Source: Syntrophales bacterium
GTDB lineage: Bacteria; Desulfobacterota; Syntrophia; Syntrophales; PHBD01
Reading direction: 5' to 3'
DNA length: 64,000 bases
Assembly (NCBI GenBank): GCA_035363115.1
Contig: DAOSEM010000003.1
Span: 62,001-126,000 of the forward strand
In this document: in pieces, positions 50,464-59,033 of the stretch
How the letters are laid out: the number at the start of each line of letters is the position of its first letter
Position numbering within the stretch: the first letter of the stretch is position 1
Notes under the pieces: model-generated
Seen by the model: the letters and a program-made list of their open reading frames with translations, nothing else
The model's database searches: none
What the model was told of the DNA's origin: nothing
Made by a program: the position numbers and the translations under genes

Positions 50464-51186
50464 ATGGAATTTGGGACGATCCGGGCGGAGATCCATCCGG
50501 GCGGCGTAGGGGTGCTCACCCTCAACCGCCCGGAGCTGCGGAATGCCATTTCCATAAAAATGAGGAAGGAAATTTCCGCCTGCCTGGATGCCTGGAAAGA
50601 GGACTCCGCCGTGGGCGTTCTCGTCATGACGGGCGCCGGCGCCGTCTTCAGTGCCGGGTTTGACCTGAAGGAGTTTCGTGACCCGGCCCTGACGGAGGAG
50701 ATCTTCACGACGTCATCCCGCTATCACCGGGATGTCTGGAAATTCCCGAAACCCGTCATCGCCGCCGTCAACGGGCTCGCCCTGGCGGGCGGGTTCGACC
50801 TGGCGAAGCTCTGCGACATCCGGATCTGCAGCCGTTCGGCCGTTTTCGGTCACCCGGAGATCAAGTTCGGCTCCCCCGTGCTCTACACCCCCCTGCGGTG
50901 GATCGTGGGGGAGGGGATCGCCCGGGACCTCTGCCTGTCGGGTCGGATGATGGGTGCGGAGGAGGCCCTGAGGACGGGCCTGGTCAGCGAGGTCACGGAA
51001 GACGGGAAAGCGCTCGAACGGGCTCTGGCGACCGCCGCGACGCTCCTGGAGGCGCCCCTGCCGGCCCTGACGGCCACCAAGGGCTTCATGATCGATCCCG
51101 CCATGGAGGCCGCTTTCCTTCTGGAGCACGATGAGGGTTTCCGGCGGGTCCTTCCCGCCCTTGCCGAGACGGCGCGGAAAAAGTAG
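50464..51186 (+). CDS. Enoyl-CoA hydratase/isomerase family (crotonase) protein
   Basis: A 240-aa crotonase-fold protein that would bind acyl-CoA in the cytoplasm. GAGAVFSAGFDLKEF (about residue 57) and NGLALAGGFDLAKLCDIRI (about 102) form the two oxyanion-hole loops that hold the thioester. The classical Glu pair of enoyl-CoA hydratase is not clear: HPEIKFGSPV and PLRWIVGEG stand where the catalytic glutamates should be, so isomerase, hydrolase or another crotonase reaction may be more likely. AAAGGAGGAGC precedes the ATG. In a syntroph it may serve fatty or cyclic acid oxidation. Confidence 0.82.
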   Translation: MEFGTIRAEIHPGGVGVLTLNRPELRNAISIKMRKEISACLDAWKEDSAVGVLVMTGAGAVFSAGFDLKEFRDPALTEEIFTTSSRYHRDVWKFPKPVIAAVNGLALAGGFDLAKLCDIRICSRSAVFGHPEIKFGSPVLYTPLRWIVGEGIARDLCLSGRMMGAEEALRTGLVSEVTEDGKALERALATAATLLEAPLPALTATKGFMIDPAMEAAFLLEHDEGFRRVLPALAETARKK

Positions 51187-51293
51187 GACTTCCCGGTCGA
51201 CGGGACGGTTCGACGGAGGCATGCAGGCAGGAAGAAGCGCTGCCTGGCATGTTGCAATCAAGGCGGGAATTCCCGCATCCGGTTCCGGTCACC

Positions 51294-53252
51294 ATGAAAC
51301 TGAAATGGAAACTCCTGGTCCTTTTCGGCGTCACGTCGCTTGTGATCACCGCGACGCTGGGCATTCTTCTCTACCACCAACTCCGTGAGGACCGGTTTCA
51401 GTCCATCCGCCTGAATACACTGGAGCAGCTTCGCCACATCGCATTCTCCGTCCGCGTATTTTTAGACGAGGTGGAGAACGACGTCCGTGCCCTGGCGCAG
51501 AACGAGACCGTCTGCACGAAAAACGATTCCGGTTTTACGAATTTCACAGCGACCGACGAAAGGACCTTTCAATACCGCATCGGTTCCACCGAACAGGAAA
51601 TCATCGACATTTTCAACGCGTACCGAATCACCCATCCTTATGTGAACTCCGTATACATGGGGCGGGCGAACGGCAGCTTCGTCCGTTCCCACAGCCGGGA
51701 ACGCCCGACCCGGTACGACCCCCGCACGCGGCCCTGGTACAGGCAGGCCGAGCAGTCCCCCGGCGGAGTCGTCATCACCGAGCCCTATTCCTCGTTGACG
51801 ACGAAAGACGTCAACATCGGCGTTGTGAAGGCGCTGGTCGACAGCGTCGATCATGTGTACGGTGTCGTGGGCGCGGACGTCACGCTGGCGAACCTCACGG
51901 ACTACATTCTCCATTTCCGGATCGGGCCTGCCTCCAGGATCCTGATTGTAGACCGGACCGGAACGGTGCTGGCTTCCTGGACCAGTGACCTCCTGTTTTC
52001 GAAAATCGGGGACTATTCGAAAGAGCTCGCGCAGATTCTGCAGGGTGGACACCAAGTGGAAGAAAGCGTCGTGATCGAGGGAGCCCACCATCACGTCTTT
52101 TCGCGGGAAATTGAGGGGGTCGGCTGGAAGCTTGCCGTTCTCATTCCCGTCGACGCGATCGAACAGGAAATCCGGCTTCCCGTCATGCTGACCACGGGGG
52201 GGCTGGTCCTCGGCCTGCTCTTTCTCAGCGCCCTCGGCCTGATGGGGCTGAACGCCTTCATCATCCGCCCCCTCGACCACCTGAGCGAGGAAACCGCCCT
52301 GATCGCCAGGACATCCGACCTGAGCCGCCAGGTCCGCATTTCCTCGAAGGACGAGATCGGGATGCTGGGCACCTCCTTCAATGAGATGATCGCAGCCCTG
52401 AACGCCACGCAGAAAGCGCTTCGGGAGACGGAGCGGAACCTCATCCGCCACCAGGAGCACCTGGAGGAACTGGTGAAGGAGAGGACCGAGGAGTTGGCCC
52501 TGGCGCGGGACAAGGCCCAGGAGGCGGACCGGCTGAAATCGGCCTTTCTCGCCTCCATGTCCCACGAGTTGAGGACGCCGCTGAACTCCATCATCGGCTT
52601 CACGGGCATCCTGCTGCAGGGGCTGGCCGGTCCCGTCAACGAGGAGCAGGTGAAGCAGCTGACCATGGTTCGCAACAGCTCCCAGCATCTCCTGCAGCTG
52701 ATCAACGAGGTCCTCGACATTTCAAAGATCGAGGCCGGGGAACTGAAGCTGTCACCCGATTGGTTCAACCTGACGCAGGCGGTCGAATCCGTCGAGAAGC
52801 TCGTCCGGCCCCTGGCCGACAAGAAAGGCCTGCCGATCCGGGTGGAGCCCGTTCCCGCCGATGCGGACCGTCTCTTTCACGACCGGCGGAGGGTGGAGCA
52901 GGTCCTGATCAACCTCGTCAACAACGCGGTCAAGTTTACGGAGCAGGGCGAAGTCCATGTCCGGTGCGAGCGCCTGGGCGATGAAGTCGTCGTCAGCGTC
53001 CGGGACACGGGGATCGGGATCAAGGCGGAAGACATGGGGAGCCTGTTCGAGACGTTCCGCCAGATCGAGACGGGACTGACCCGTCGATACGAGGGGACGG
53101 GCCTCGGACTTTCGATCAGCCGGCGGCTGGTCGAACTGATGGGGGGGCGCATCATGGTTCAGAGCGACGGCCCCGGCAGGGGGAGTGTCTTCACGTTCAC
53201 GCTGCCGTGGAAGAGGGAGAAAACCGATGAAACCGAAGATTCTGATCATTGA
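51294..53252 (+). CDS. Membrane sensor histidine kinase (dCACHE-HAMP-HisKA)
   Basis: A 652-aa sensor kinase. The first helix is residues 6-27, then a periplasmic dCACHE-type sensor (about 40-290) that includes DPRTRPWYRQA and TEPYSSLTTKDVNIGVVKAL, typical of small-molecule chemoreceptor pockets. A second helix at about 300-320 leads to HAMP (about 323-375). The dimer/phosphotransfer domain has the H-box LASMSHELRTPLNSIIGF (about 420). The ATPase has NNAVKFTEQGEV, DTGIGIKAEDM, and GTGLGLSISRRL. An upstream in-frame ATG at 51249 is also possible; I chose 51294 because the first helix starts there. It overlaps the following response regulator gene by 26 bp. Confidence 0.85.
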   Translation: MKLKWKLLVLFGVTSLVITATLGILLYHQLREDRFQSIRLNTLEQLRHIAFSVRVFLDEVENDVRALAQNETVCTKNDSGFTNFTATDERTFQYRIGSTEQEIIDIFNAYRITHPYVNSVYMGRANGSFVRSHSRERPTRYDPRTRPWYRQAEQSPGGVVITEPYSSLTTKDVNIGVVKALVDSVDHVYGVVGADVTLANLTDYILHFRIGPASRILIVDRTGTVLASWTSDLLFSKIGDYSKELAQILQGGHQVEESVVIEGAHHHVFSREIEGVGWKLAVLIPVDAIEQEIRLPVMLTTGGLVLGLLFLSALGLMGLNAFIIRPLDHLSEETALIARTSDLSRQVRISSKDEIGMLGTSFNEMIAALNATQKALRETERNLIRHQEHLEELVKERTEELALARDKAQEADRLKSAFLASMSHELRTPLNSIIGFTGILLQGLAGPVNEEQVKQLTMVRNSSQHLLQLINEVLDISKIEAGELKLSPDWFNLTQAVESVEKLVRPLADKKGLPIRVEPVPADADRLFHDRRRVEQVLINLVNNAVKFTEQGEVHVRCERLGDEVVVSVRDTGIGIKAEDMGSLFETFRQIETGLTRRYEGTGLGLSISRRLVELMGGRIMVQSDGPGRGSVFTFTLPWKREKTDETEDSDH

Positions 53253-53610
53253 GGACAATGAGCAGAACATGTACCTGCTTACGTTCATCCTGACCCGTCA
53301 CGGACAGGAGGTCCTGCAGGCCCGGGACGGTCCGCAGGGAATCGAGCTGGCGCTGAAGGAGAACCCCTGCCTGATCCTGCTGGACATTCAGTTGCCGGAG
53401 ATGGACGGGTACACCGTGGCGAGGGAGCTCCGGTCCAATCCGGTTCTCAGGGACATTCCCATCGTGGCGGTGACGTCCTACGCCATGGTGGGGGACCGGG
53501 AGAAGGCCTTGGACGCCGGCTGTTCGGGATACATCGAGAAGCCGATCAATCCGGACACGTTCATGGACCAGATCGCCGGTTTCCTTCCCGGGGTTAAACA
53601 GGGAGAATGA
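53227..53610 (+). CDS. CheY/DivK-like response regulator
   Basis: A 127-aa single receiver domain: IIEDNEQNMYLLT with the acidic ED pair, LILLDIQLPEMDGYTVAREL with the phospho-acceptor Asp54, IPIVAVTSYAMVGDREKAL with the conserved Thr/Ser, and GYIEKPINPDTFM with the conserved Lys-Pro. GAGGGAGA lies before the ATG, which overlaps the kinase gene; its own stop overlaps the next gene start (ATGA). It is probably phosphorylated by the preceding kinase and passes the signal to the HD-GYP protein encoded next. Confidence 0.88.
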   Translation: MKPKILIIEDNEQNMYLLTFILTRHGQEVLQARDGPQGIELALKENPCLILLDIQLPEMDGYTVARELRSNPVLRDIPIVAVTSYAMVGDREKALDAGCSGYIEKPINPDTFMDQIAGFLPGVKQGE

Positions 53611-55157
53611 AGAGTACCATGAACCGATGCCTGATTGTGGACGACCAGGAGCAGAATCTCTATCTGCTTGAAGCGCTGCTGAAGGGGAGCGGATACGAGG
53701 TGGAGACCGCTGCGAACGGCCTGGAGGCCCTGGAGAAAGCCCGGCGCAATCCGCCGGACATCCTGATTACGGACATCCTGATGCCCGTCATGGACGGCTT
53801 TACCCTCTGCCGGGAGTGGAGGCGGGATGAAGGGTTGAAGAAGATCCCGTTCCTTTTCTATACCGCGACGTACACGGACCCGAAGGATGAGGCCTTTGCC
53901 CTCGGCCTCGGGGCGGACCGCTTCCTGGTGAAACCGCTGGATCCGGAAAGGCTGCTCAAGGAGATCGCCTCCTTTCTGGAGAAGAAGGAAAGCGGATCGC
54001 AGCCCTCCGCCGCGGAGGGGGAAGCCCTCCTGCCGGAGTCGGATTACCTGAAGGAATACAACGAGGTGCTCGTCCGGAAACTGGAGGCGAAGATGATCCG
54101 CCTGGAGGAGGCGAATCGCTCGCTGGAGGGGGAAATCCGGGAGCGCAGGCTGGTCGAAGGGAACCTGAGGGTCAGCGAAGCCCGGTACCGGGATATGTTC
54201 ACCAATGCGGTGGAGGGGATCTACCGATGCACGCGGGAGGGCCGGTTCCTCTTCGTCAATCCTTCCTTTGCCAGGATGTATGGCTATGAAACGCCCCGGG
54301 AGATGGTCGACGGGGTTCTTGCCACGGACCGTCAGGTCTACTGCATGCTGGAAGACCGGGACCGCATCCGGGTGGAGCTGGAAGAGCGCGGGATGGTCCG
54401 GGACGTGGAGGTGCGGCACAGGCGGAAGGACGGAGCCCCCTTCTGGGTCTCGCTGACGGCGCGCGTCGTCCGGGACGATGAGGGAGGGATGCTTTCCTAC
54501 GAAGGACGGGTCATCGACATCACGGACCGGAAAAGGGCGGAGGAAAAGATCCGCGAGGGAATGGAGAGGCTAGAGCAGGCGCTGCGCGGGGTGATCCAGG
54601 TGCTGGTGAGGGTCGTGGAGCAGCGGGATCCTTACACGGCGGGGCACCAGCAGCGGGTTGCCGATCTCGCTGCGGCCATCGCCGGGGAGATGGGCCTGGA
54701 TGCGGAAGAGATGGAAGGACTCCTCATGGCCGGGATGGTTCACGACGTGGGGAAGATGTCCATTCCGGCGGAGATCCTCAGTAAGCCGGCGAGACTGAAT
54801 GACATGGAGATGCTGATGATTCGGGAGCACCCGGAGACGGCGGTCCGGATTCTGCGGGAGATCCCGTTCCCCTGGGAAATCAGCCGGACCGTCCTGGAGC
54901 ACCACGAGCGCATGGACGGATCGGGCTACCCCCGGGGTTTGAAAGGAGGGGAGATCCTTCTTTCGTCCAGGATCCTGGCTGTCGCGGACACTGTGGAATC
55001 GATGGCGTCCCACCGGCCCTACCGGCCGGCCCTCGGTGTCGAGGCGGCCCTGGCGGAGATTCTGGAATCCAGGGGGATCCGGTTCGATGCGGACGTCGTC
55101 GATGCCTGTATCCGGCTGTTCCGGGAACGGGGTTACCGGTTGCAGGAGACCTATTAA
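53607..55157 (+). CDS. Response regulator with PAS and HD-GYP phosphodiesterase domains
   Basis: A 516-aa protein. A receiver covers about residues 5-125 (LIVDDQEQNLYLLEALL, DILITDILMPVMDGF with the acceptor Asp, RFLVKPLDPE). A coiled coil (about 145-190) leads to a PAS domain (about 195-315: YRDMFTNAVEGIYRCTREGR). The C-terminal HD-GYP domain (about 330-510) has HDVGKMSIP (about 378) and HHERMDGSGYPRGLKG, the full set for cyclic-di-GMP hydrolysis. The gene begins inside the previous stop codon. The three-gene unit kinase-CheY-HD-GYP thus turns an extracellular cue into lower c-di-GMP, which could favour motility over biofilm. Confidence 0.88.
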   Translation: MKSTMNRCLIVDDQEQNLYLLEALLKGSGYEVETAANGLEALEKARRNPPDILITDILMPVMDGFTLCREWRRDEGLKKIPFLFYTATYTDPKDEAFALGLGADRFLVKPLDPERLLKEIASFLEKKESGSQPSAAEGEALLPESDYLKEYNEVLVRKLEAKMIRLEEANRSLEGEIRERRLVEGNLRVSEARYRDMFTNAVEGIYRCTREGRFLFVNPSFARMYGYETPREMVDGVLATDRQVYCMLEDRDRIRVELEERGMVRDVEVRHRRKDGAPFWVSLTARVVRDDEGGMLSYEGRVIDITDRKRAEEKIREGMERLEQALRGVIQVLVRVVEQRDPYTAGHQQRVADLAAAIAGEMGLDAEEMEGLLMAGMVHDVGKMSIPAEILSKPARLNDMEMLMIREHPETAVRILREIPFPWEISRTVLEHHERMDGSGYPRGLKGGEILLSSRILAVADTVESMASHRPYRPALGVEAALAEILESRGIRFDADVVDACIRLFRERGYRLQETY

Positions 55158-55193
55158 GCGTTCACGACTCCCGTGTGATGGTCAGGAGGATCT

Positions 55194-55235
55194 TTAAAGG
55201 CCGGAGGCGGTAAGAAGCCCCCGGCCTTTTTCTTT
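55194..55235. terminator. Bidirectional terminator between HD-GYP and cytochrome b genes
   Basis: AAAGGCCGG (55196-55204) and CCGGCCTTT (55221-55229) form a 9-bp stem. TTTCTTT follows on the plus strand and TTTAAAG on the minus strand, in the space between two convergent operons. Confidence 0.75.
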
Positions 55236-55328
55236 ATGATTGGCCGATTCGTTTCCCGGGGCGCCGGGAAATGGATTCTGCGAGGGCCGCCTGCCCTTGT
55301 GGATCAGACGGCGGAATGCGACGAGGGG

Positions 55329-55976
55329 TCAGCACAGTCGCCGGAGGTCGTTCTTCACCCACAGGGGGGCCTTCTCCGCCGCATCCTCATAGGGGATCCG
55401 GCCGTCGCCGAACATCGCCTTGAAATCGTCCCACATGTAGATGCCCAGGAACAGGTGGACGAAGAGGAAGAGGATCAGGACCCAGCTGGCGACGACATGG
55501 ATTGAGCCGGCCCAGGATGCCGCGCCGTGGCCCACGGCGTGGGGAATCGTCCAGAGTACCCATCCCGAAAGAATGAGAAGTGTTCCGCCCACCAGGACGC
55601 AGATGCCGAACAGCTTCTGGCCGGCGTTGTATTTCCCCATGGGGGGAACGGTCACTTTTCGATGCAGGAGGATTTTCTGGGGATAACCGCCGAGGACGGC
55701 GAACCATTTGATATCGTTGCCGGAAAAGGTGAAGGTTCGCTTCGTGAACAGGACGACTCGGTCGAAGGCCAGGAAGAAGAAGGCCAGGGCGTCCAGGGTC
55801 AGGACGATTCCCGCCAGGACGTGAACCTGCATGGCCGTATTCATAGCCGGCTCGGCCAGGAGCTTGAAGTAGAGCATGACGCCCGTCACTGCCAGCGTCA
55901 GGAAGCTCGCGGCGAGAATGTAGTGAAATACGCGGACCCTGAGGGGGTGTTTCAGGATGAAGGATGATTCGGACAT
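55329..55976 (-). CDS. Hydrogenase-linked cytochrome b561-type membrane subunit
   Basis: A 215-aa integral membrane protein of the FdnI/cytochrome b561 type. Four helices are seen: VRVFHYILAASFLTLAVTGVML with a haem-ligand His, VHVLAGIVLTLDALAFFFLAF, LFGICVLVGGTLLILSGWVL and SIHVVASWVLILFLFVHLFLGIYM with further His residues. It should carry electrons between the periplasmic hydrogenase and the menaquinone pool or further partners. The start at 55976 has GGAG at 7-base spacing, and it lies 13 bp after the small hydrogenase subunit gene, so it is co-transcribed. Confidence 0.82.
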   Translation of the reverse strand: MSESSFILKHPLRVRVFHYILAASFLTLAVTGVMLYFKLLAEPAMNTAMQVHVLAGIVLTLDALAFFFLAFDRVVLFTKRTFTFSGNDIKWFAVLGGYPQKILLHRKVTVPPMGKYNAGQKLFGICVLVGGTLLILSGWVLWTIPHAVGHGAASWAGSIHVVASWVLILFLFVHLFLGIYMWDDFKAMFGDGRIPYEDAAEKAPLWVKNDLRRLC

Positions 55977-55989
55977 GCCCATGCTCCTT

Positions 55990-56316
55990 TCAGGCAAGTG
56001 CCTTGGTTCGGTTGACGTACTTCGTGTGCAGGAGTTCCTCCGATACGGGGCTCAGGGGCTTTCCCGCAAAATCCCTGTACAGCTTCATGACGGCCGGGTT
56101 CTCGTGGCTCAGGCGGATCTTCGACGTGACGTCGTCCTTGTAGAGCCCCCTGGTCCGGGCCTGGATGTGTTGGTTGCGGTTGATCAGGGCGGACCGGACC
56201 CAGACGGCCGGCAGGGCCAGGAGGGCGACGATGATGCCGCCGATGGCGATGAATTCCCTTCGGGACAGGATGAAAGGGCTTTCGATGAATTCATGGTTCG
56301 GATCGTTCTTGCTCAT
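55990..56316 (-). CDS. [FeFe] hydrogenase small subunit with Tat signal
   Basis: A 108-aa protein. The twin-arginine motif SRREFIAIGG (residues 18-27) is followed by a hydrophobic stretch (IIVALLALPAVWV), then the Fe_hyd_SSU-type body (INRNQHIQARTRGLYKDD, SHENPAVMKLYRDFAGKPL). In periplasmic [FeFe] hydrogenases of Desulfovibrio type the small subunit carries the Tat signal and brings the signal-less large subunit across the membrane. It lies 16 bp downstream of the large-subunit gene, with the cytochrome b gene next. Confidence 0.88.
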   Translation of the reverse strand: MSKNDPNHEFIESPFILSRREFIAIGGIIVALLALPAVWVRSALINRNQHIQARTRGLYKDDVTSKIRLSHENPAVMKLYRDFAGKPLSPVSEELLHTKYVNRTKALA

Positions 56317-56331
56317 GTTCTTCTCCTTTCC

Positions 56332-57615
56332 TCAGGACCAGGCAAACGATGGCAGGACGCGGCCGATCCAGGACGAACCGGTATCGCAGACGGGCTGCCC
56401 GCCCCCGTTGACACATCCGCCGGGGCAATTCATGACCTCGACGAAATGATAGGGAGACCGGCCGGCCATGACATCCTCCAGGAGGGGCCGGATGTTCGCC
56501 CGGATGTCGTGCACGACGGCGACCTTCACGGTCACTTCCTTGCCGTATTTCCGGTCCCGGAGGGTAACGGCGGCGCTCTTGACTCCCTTCAGGCCGCGGA
56601 CGGCCTGGAACTCGATCCTGGCGAGGGGGGTTCCCGTCAGGACGACCCAGGCCGTCCTGAGGGCTGCCTCCATGACTCCCCCCGTGTTGCCGAAGATGGT
56701 CCCGGCGCCGGTGTATTCCGCGAAGAGCGTGCCCCCTTCGACTTCATTTTCCGCGGCCAGGTTGATCTTCATTTTCTTCAGGAGCCGCGCCAGATCCCGG
56801 GTCGTCAGGACGGCGTCGATGTCCGGATAGGGTTTGGACGCTGCCGTGGCGCCCTTCTCCTTCATGAAATGCCAGGCCGACTGGAACTCCGGGCGCGAGG
56901 CTTCGAACTTCTTGGCCGTGCAGGGCATGATGCCGACGGTGTAGACGGACTCCGGGGCCACCTTGAAGACCTGCGCGGCCCCGTAGGTCTTCGCCACGGC
57001 GCCGGCCATCTGCTGGGGCGACTTCGCCGAGGACAGGTTGGGGATCATGGCGGGGTAGTTCGTTTCCACGAACCGCACCCAGGCCGGGCAGCAGGACGTG
57101 AACTGCGGCAGCGGGCCGATCTCGCCCCCGTGCTCAGCCTTTTCCCCGAAGAGGGCGTGGCGGGCCCTCTGGATGAACTCCGTCCCTTCCTCCATGATCG
57201 TCAGGTCCGCGGCGAAGTTGTTGTCCAGGATCACGAACCCGGCTTTTTTCATGGCGCTGTACATTTTGCCCGTCACGAGGCTGCCGACGGGCATGCCGAA
57301 GGGTTCGCCGATGGCCACGCGGACCGCCGGGGCGATGATTCCGACGACGGTCGTGCGCTTGTCCGCCAGTTTCGCCGCTACCTCGTCCACCGGGTCCACC
57401 GTTTCATACGGTGCCCCGAACGGGCAATTGACCAGGCACTGGCCGCAGCTGATGCAGAGATCCACTTCGACGCGGTGTGTTGCGCCGAACAGGCCGGTGA
57501 TGGCTCCCGTGGGACAGAAGCGTTTGCAGGCATCGCATCCCTTGCATTCCCGGGCGTTGATGGCGATGACGCCGGGAATCTCCCCCTTCCGATAGGTTTT
57601 TGTCTCCTGGTTCAA
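56332..57615 (-). CDS. [FeFe] hydrogenase large (catalytic) subunit
   Basis: A 427-aa hydrogenase for reversible proton reduction. Two ferredoxin-like [4Fe-4S] sites are CKGCDACKRFCPTG and CISCGQCLVNCPFG. All H-cluster motifs are intact: L1 TSCCPAW, L2 MPCTAKKFE, and L3 MNCPGGCVNGGGQP. A lysine-for-cysteine or other inactivating change is not seen. The TTG at 57615 is chosen as start because GGGAGG lies 9 bases upstream; a longer frame runs to 57663. It has no signal of its own and should be exported with the Tat-carrying small subunit. In a syntroph it could oxidise or release H2 in the periplasm. Confidence 0.92.
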   Translation of the reverse strand: MNQETKTYRKGEIPGVIAINARECKGCDACKRFCPTGAITGLFGATHRVEVDLCISCGQCLVNCPFGAPYETVDPVDEVAAKLADKRTTVVGIIAPAVRVAIGEPFGMPVGSLVTGKMYSAMKKAGFVILDNNFAADLTIMEEGTEFIQRARHALFGEKAEHGGEIGPLPQFTSCCPAWVRFVETNYPAMIPNLSSAKSPQQMAGAVAKTYGAAQVFKVAPESVYTVGIMPCTAKKFEASRPEFQSAWHFMKEKGATAASKPYPDIDAVLTTRDLARLLKKMKINLAAENEVEGGTLFAEYTGAGTIFGNTGGVMEAALRTAWVVLTGTPLARIEFQAVRGLKGVKSAAVTLRDRKYGKEVTVKVAVVHDIRANIRPLLEDVMAGRSPYHFVEVMNCPGGCVNGGGQPVCDTGSSWIGRVLPSFAWS

Positions 57616-58085
57616 TGTCCCAAACCTCCCTGTGGTCGTCTCGAACGGATCGGACGGGTCCAAACCCGGCCTGCCCGCCTCCTGTACCCTTCAAACGGAA
57701 TGAAACAGGTGGCCCGCGAGGCCTGCCGGTTGTTTGAACATCCGGTTCGTCCATGCAGTCATGAAAGAGATCAATATCACGCGTGCCACGAATGCTCGAC
57801 TCGTGCCTTATGTCATGTTTTGCATAATGTCAAGCGTGATCTGCATCCGTCTGATTATCCTGCTCCTCTGTTCAGAGAATCTATATATGACGGGGTTTAC
57901 GGGGCCATGGCATATGGATACACAGGAACTGAGCCATCTTGAGGAGACGACGAAAGTAGGATTGATCTGTTTGGTAAACCGGAAACGGGCATGATTTGGG
58001 GGAAGGGCTACCTTGTGGAAGAGCCGTTCCGCATGGTAGGGAGTATGCGTGAATTCAGGATGATACTCGGGAGGAGAGATCGGAC
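57616..58085. other. Divergent intergenic region, 470 bp
   Basis: Separates the hydrogenase operon from the YjbQ gene. It contains the candidate hydrogenase promoter at 57805-57833. Nothing else is supported here; short open frames on either strand lack ribosome sites. Confidence 0.5.
57805..57833 (-). promoter_or_regulatory. Possible promoter of the hydrogenase operon
   Basis: TTGACA (57833-57828) is a full -35 consensus on the minus strand; 17 bases later TAAGGC (57810-57805) is a weak -10. It would leave about 185 bases of leader before the large-subunit start. Confidence 0.35.
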
Positions 58086-58505
58086 ATGAAGATCCATCGG
58101 GACGAATTGGGTTTCGCCACATCGGCTGACACCGACGTGATCGATATCACCCTGGAGACAGCCGGAGTCCTGGAGAAATCGGAGATCCGGGAAGGCCAGG
58201 TCCTCCTGTTCGTCCCGGGGTCCACCGCCGCCCTGACCACCATCGAGTATGAGCGGGGAGTCGTCCGGGACCTTGCGGAGGCCGTTGAACGGATCGCGCC
58301 GCGGGGCATCCCCTATCGCCACGACGCCCGCTGGGGCGACGGGAACGGCTATTCCCACGTCCGGGCCGCGCTGCTGGGGCCGTCCCTCACCGTTCCCGTT
58401 TCCGCTGGGCAGCTCATCCTGGGGACATGGCAGCAGATCGTCCTGATGGATTTCGACAACCGGCCGCGGCGGCGCAGGGTGGTCGTCCAGGTGTCCGGGG
58501 TGTGA
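58086..58505 (+). CDS. YjbQ/UPF0047 family protein (secondary thiamine-phosphate synthase family)
   Basis: A 139-aa member of the YjbQ family. Hallmarks are GQVLLFVPGSTAALTTIEYE near residue 40, the metal-ligand-type segment RWGDGNGYSHVRAALLGP near 83 and the C-terminal GTWQQIVLMDFDNRPRRRRV. Family members show weak thiamine-phosphate synthase activity, but the physiological role is not settled. GAGGAGAG lies before the ATG. It is followed by the cupin gene after 123 bp. Confidence 0.85.
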   Translation: MKIHRDELGFATSADTDVIDITLETAGVLEKSEIREGQVLLFVPGSTAALTTIEYERGVVRDLAEAVERIAPRGIPYRHDARWGDGNGYSHVRAALLGPSLTVPVSAGQLILGTWQQIVLMDFDNRPRRRRVVVQVSGV

Positions 58506-58628
58506 AAAAGCGGGTCCGGGTGCGGATCTCGTGGAGAAATACGGGCTCCCGCCGACCAGGACTGGAAGGATGAAAAAGCGGGGAAGGCGGGCAGATCCCG
58601 TCTGACCCAAGCCGAAAGGAGAGACCTC

Positions 58629-58949
58629 ATGCCTTTTTTCGAGATTTCGGAGCTGGCGATCAAACCGATGCTGCCCGGCTTCACGGCCCGGATGATCCAT
58701 GCCGGTGCCATGACGATTTCCTACTGGGACGTCAAGGCCGGCTCGTCCCTGCCGGACCATTCCCATCCGCATGAGCAGATCACGACGATCCTGGAGGGCA
58801 CCTTCACGATGACCGTCGGCGGCGAGACGAAGGTCCTCGAGGCGGGCCATGTTGCCGTGATCCCGCCGCACGTGCCGCATTCCGCCAAATCGCAGACGGA
58901 CTGCCGGGTCATCGACGTCTTTTCCCCTGTCCGGGAAGACTACAAATAG
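58629..58949 (+). CDS. Small cupin-domain protein
   Basis: A 106-aa single cupin. Motif 1 is seen as DHSHPHEQITTILEGTFTMTVGG (two His and a Glu as metal ligands) and motif 2 as GHVAVIPPHVPHSAKSQTDC. Such proteins bind a metal and small ligands; the substrate is unknown. AAAGGAGAG lies 6 bases before the ATG. It may share a transcript with YjbQ. Confidence 0.82.
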   Translation: MPFFEISELAIKPMLPGFTARMIHAGAMTISYWDVKAGSSLPDHSHPHEQITTILEGTFTMTVGGETKVLEAGHVAVIPPHVPHSAKSQTDCRVIDVFSPVREDYK

Positions 58950-58965
58950 GCGTCGAAAAACGATC

Positions 58966-58992
58966 GGCCCGCCGGGTTGGCCGGCGGGCCGC
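58966..58992. terminator. Strong GC hairpin, terminator for the helicase and cupin genes
   Basis: CGGCCCGCCGG and CCGGCGGGCCG form an 11-bp stem. On the minus strand the stem is followed by ATCGTTTTT, so it fits the end of the helicase gene; it may also end the cupin transcript from the other side. Confidence 0.65.
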
Positions 58993-59033
58993 TTGTGAGA
59001 TGAGATGTCGATCTGCCCTTCGACGGGCCGCCG

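Noticed and set aside
55957..57942. 661-codon plus-strand open frame
   Set aside because: Antisense to the hydrogenase genes, whose cluster motifs are intact; the plus-strand product shows no domain.
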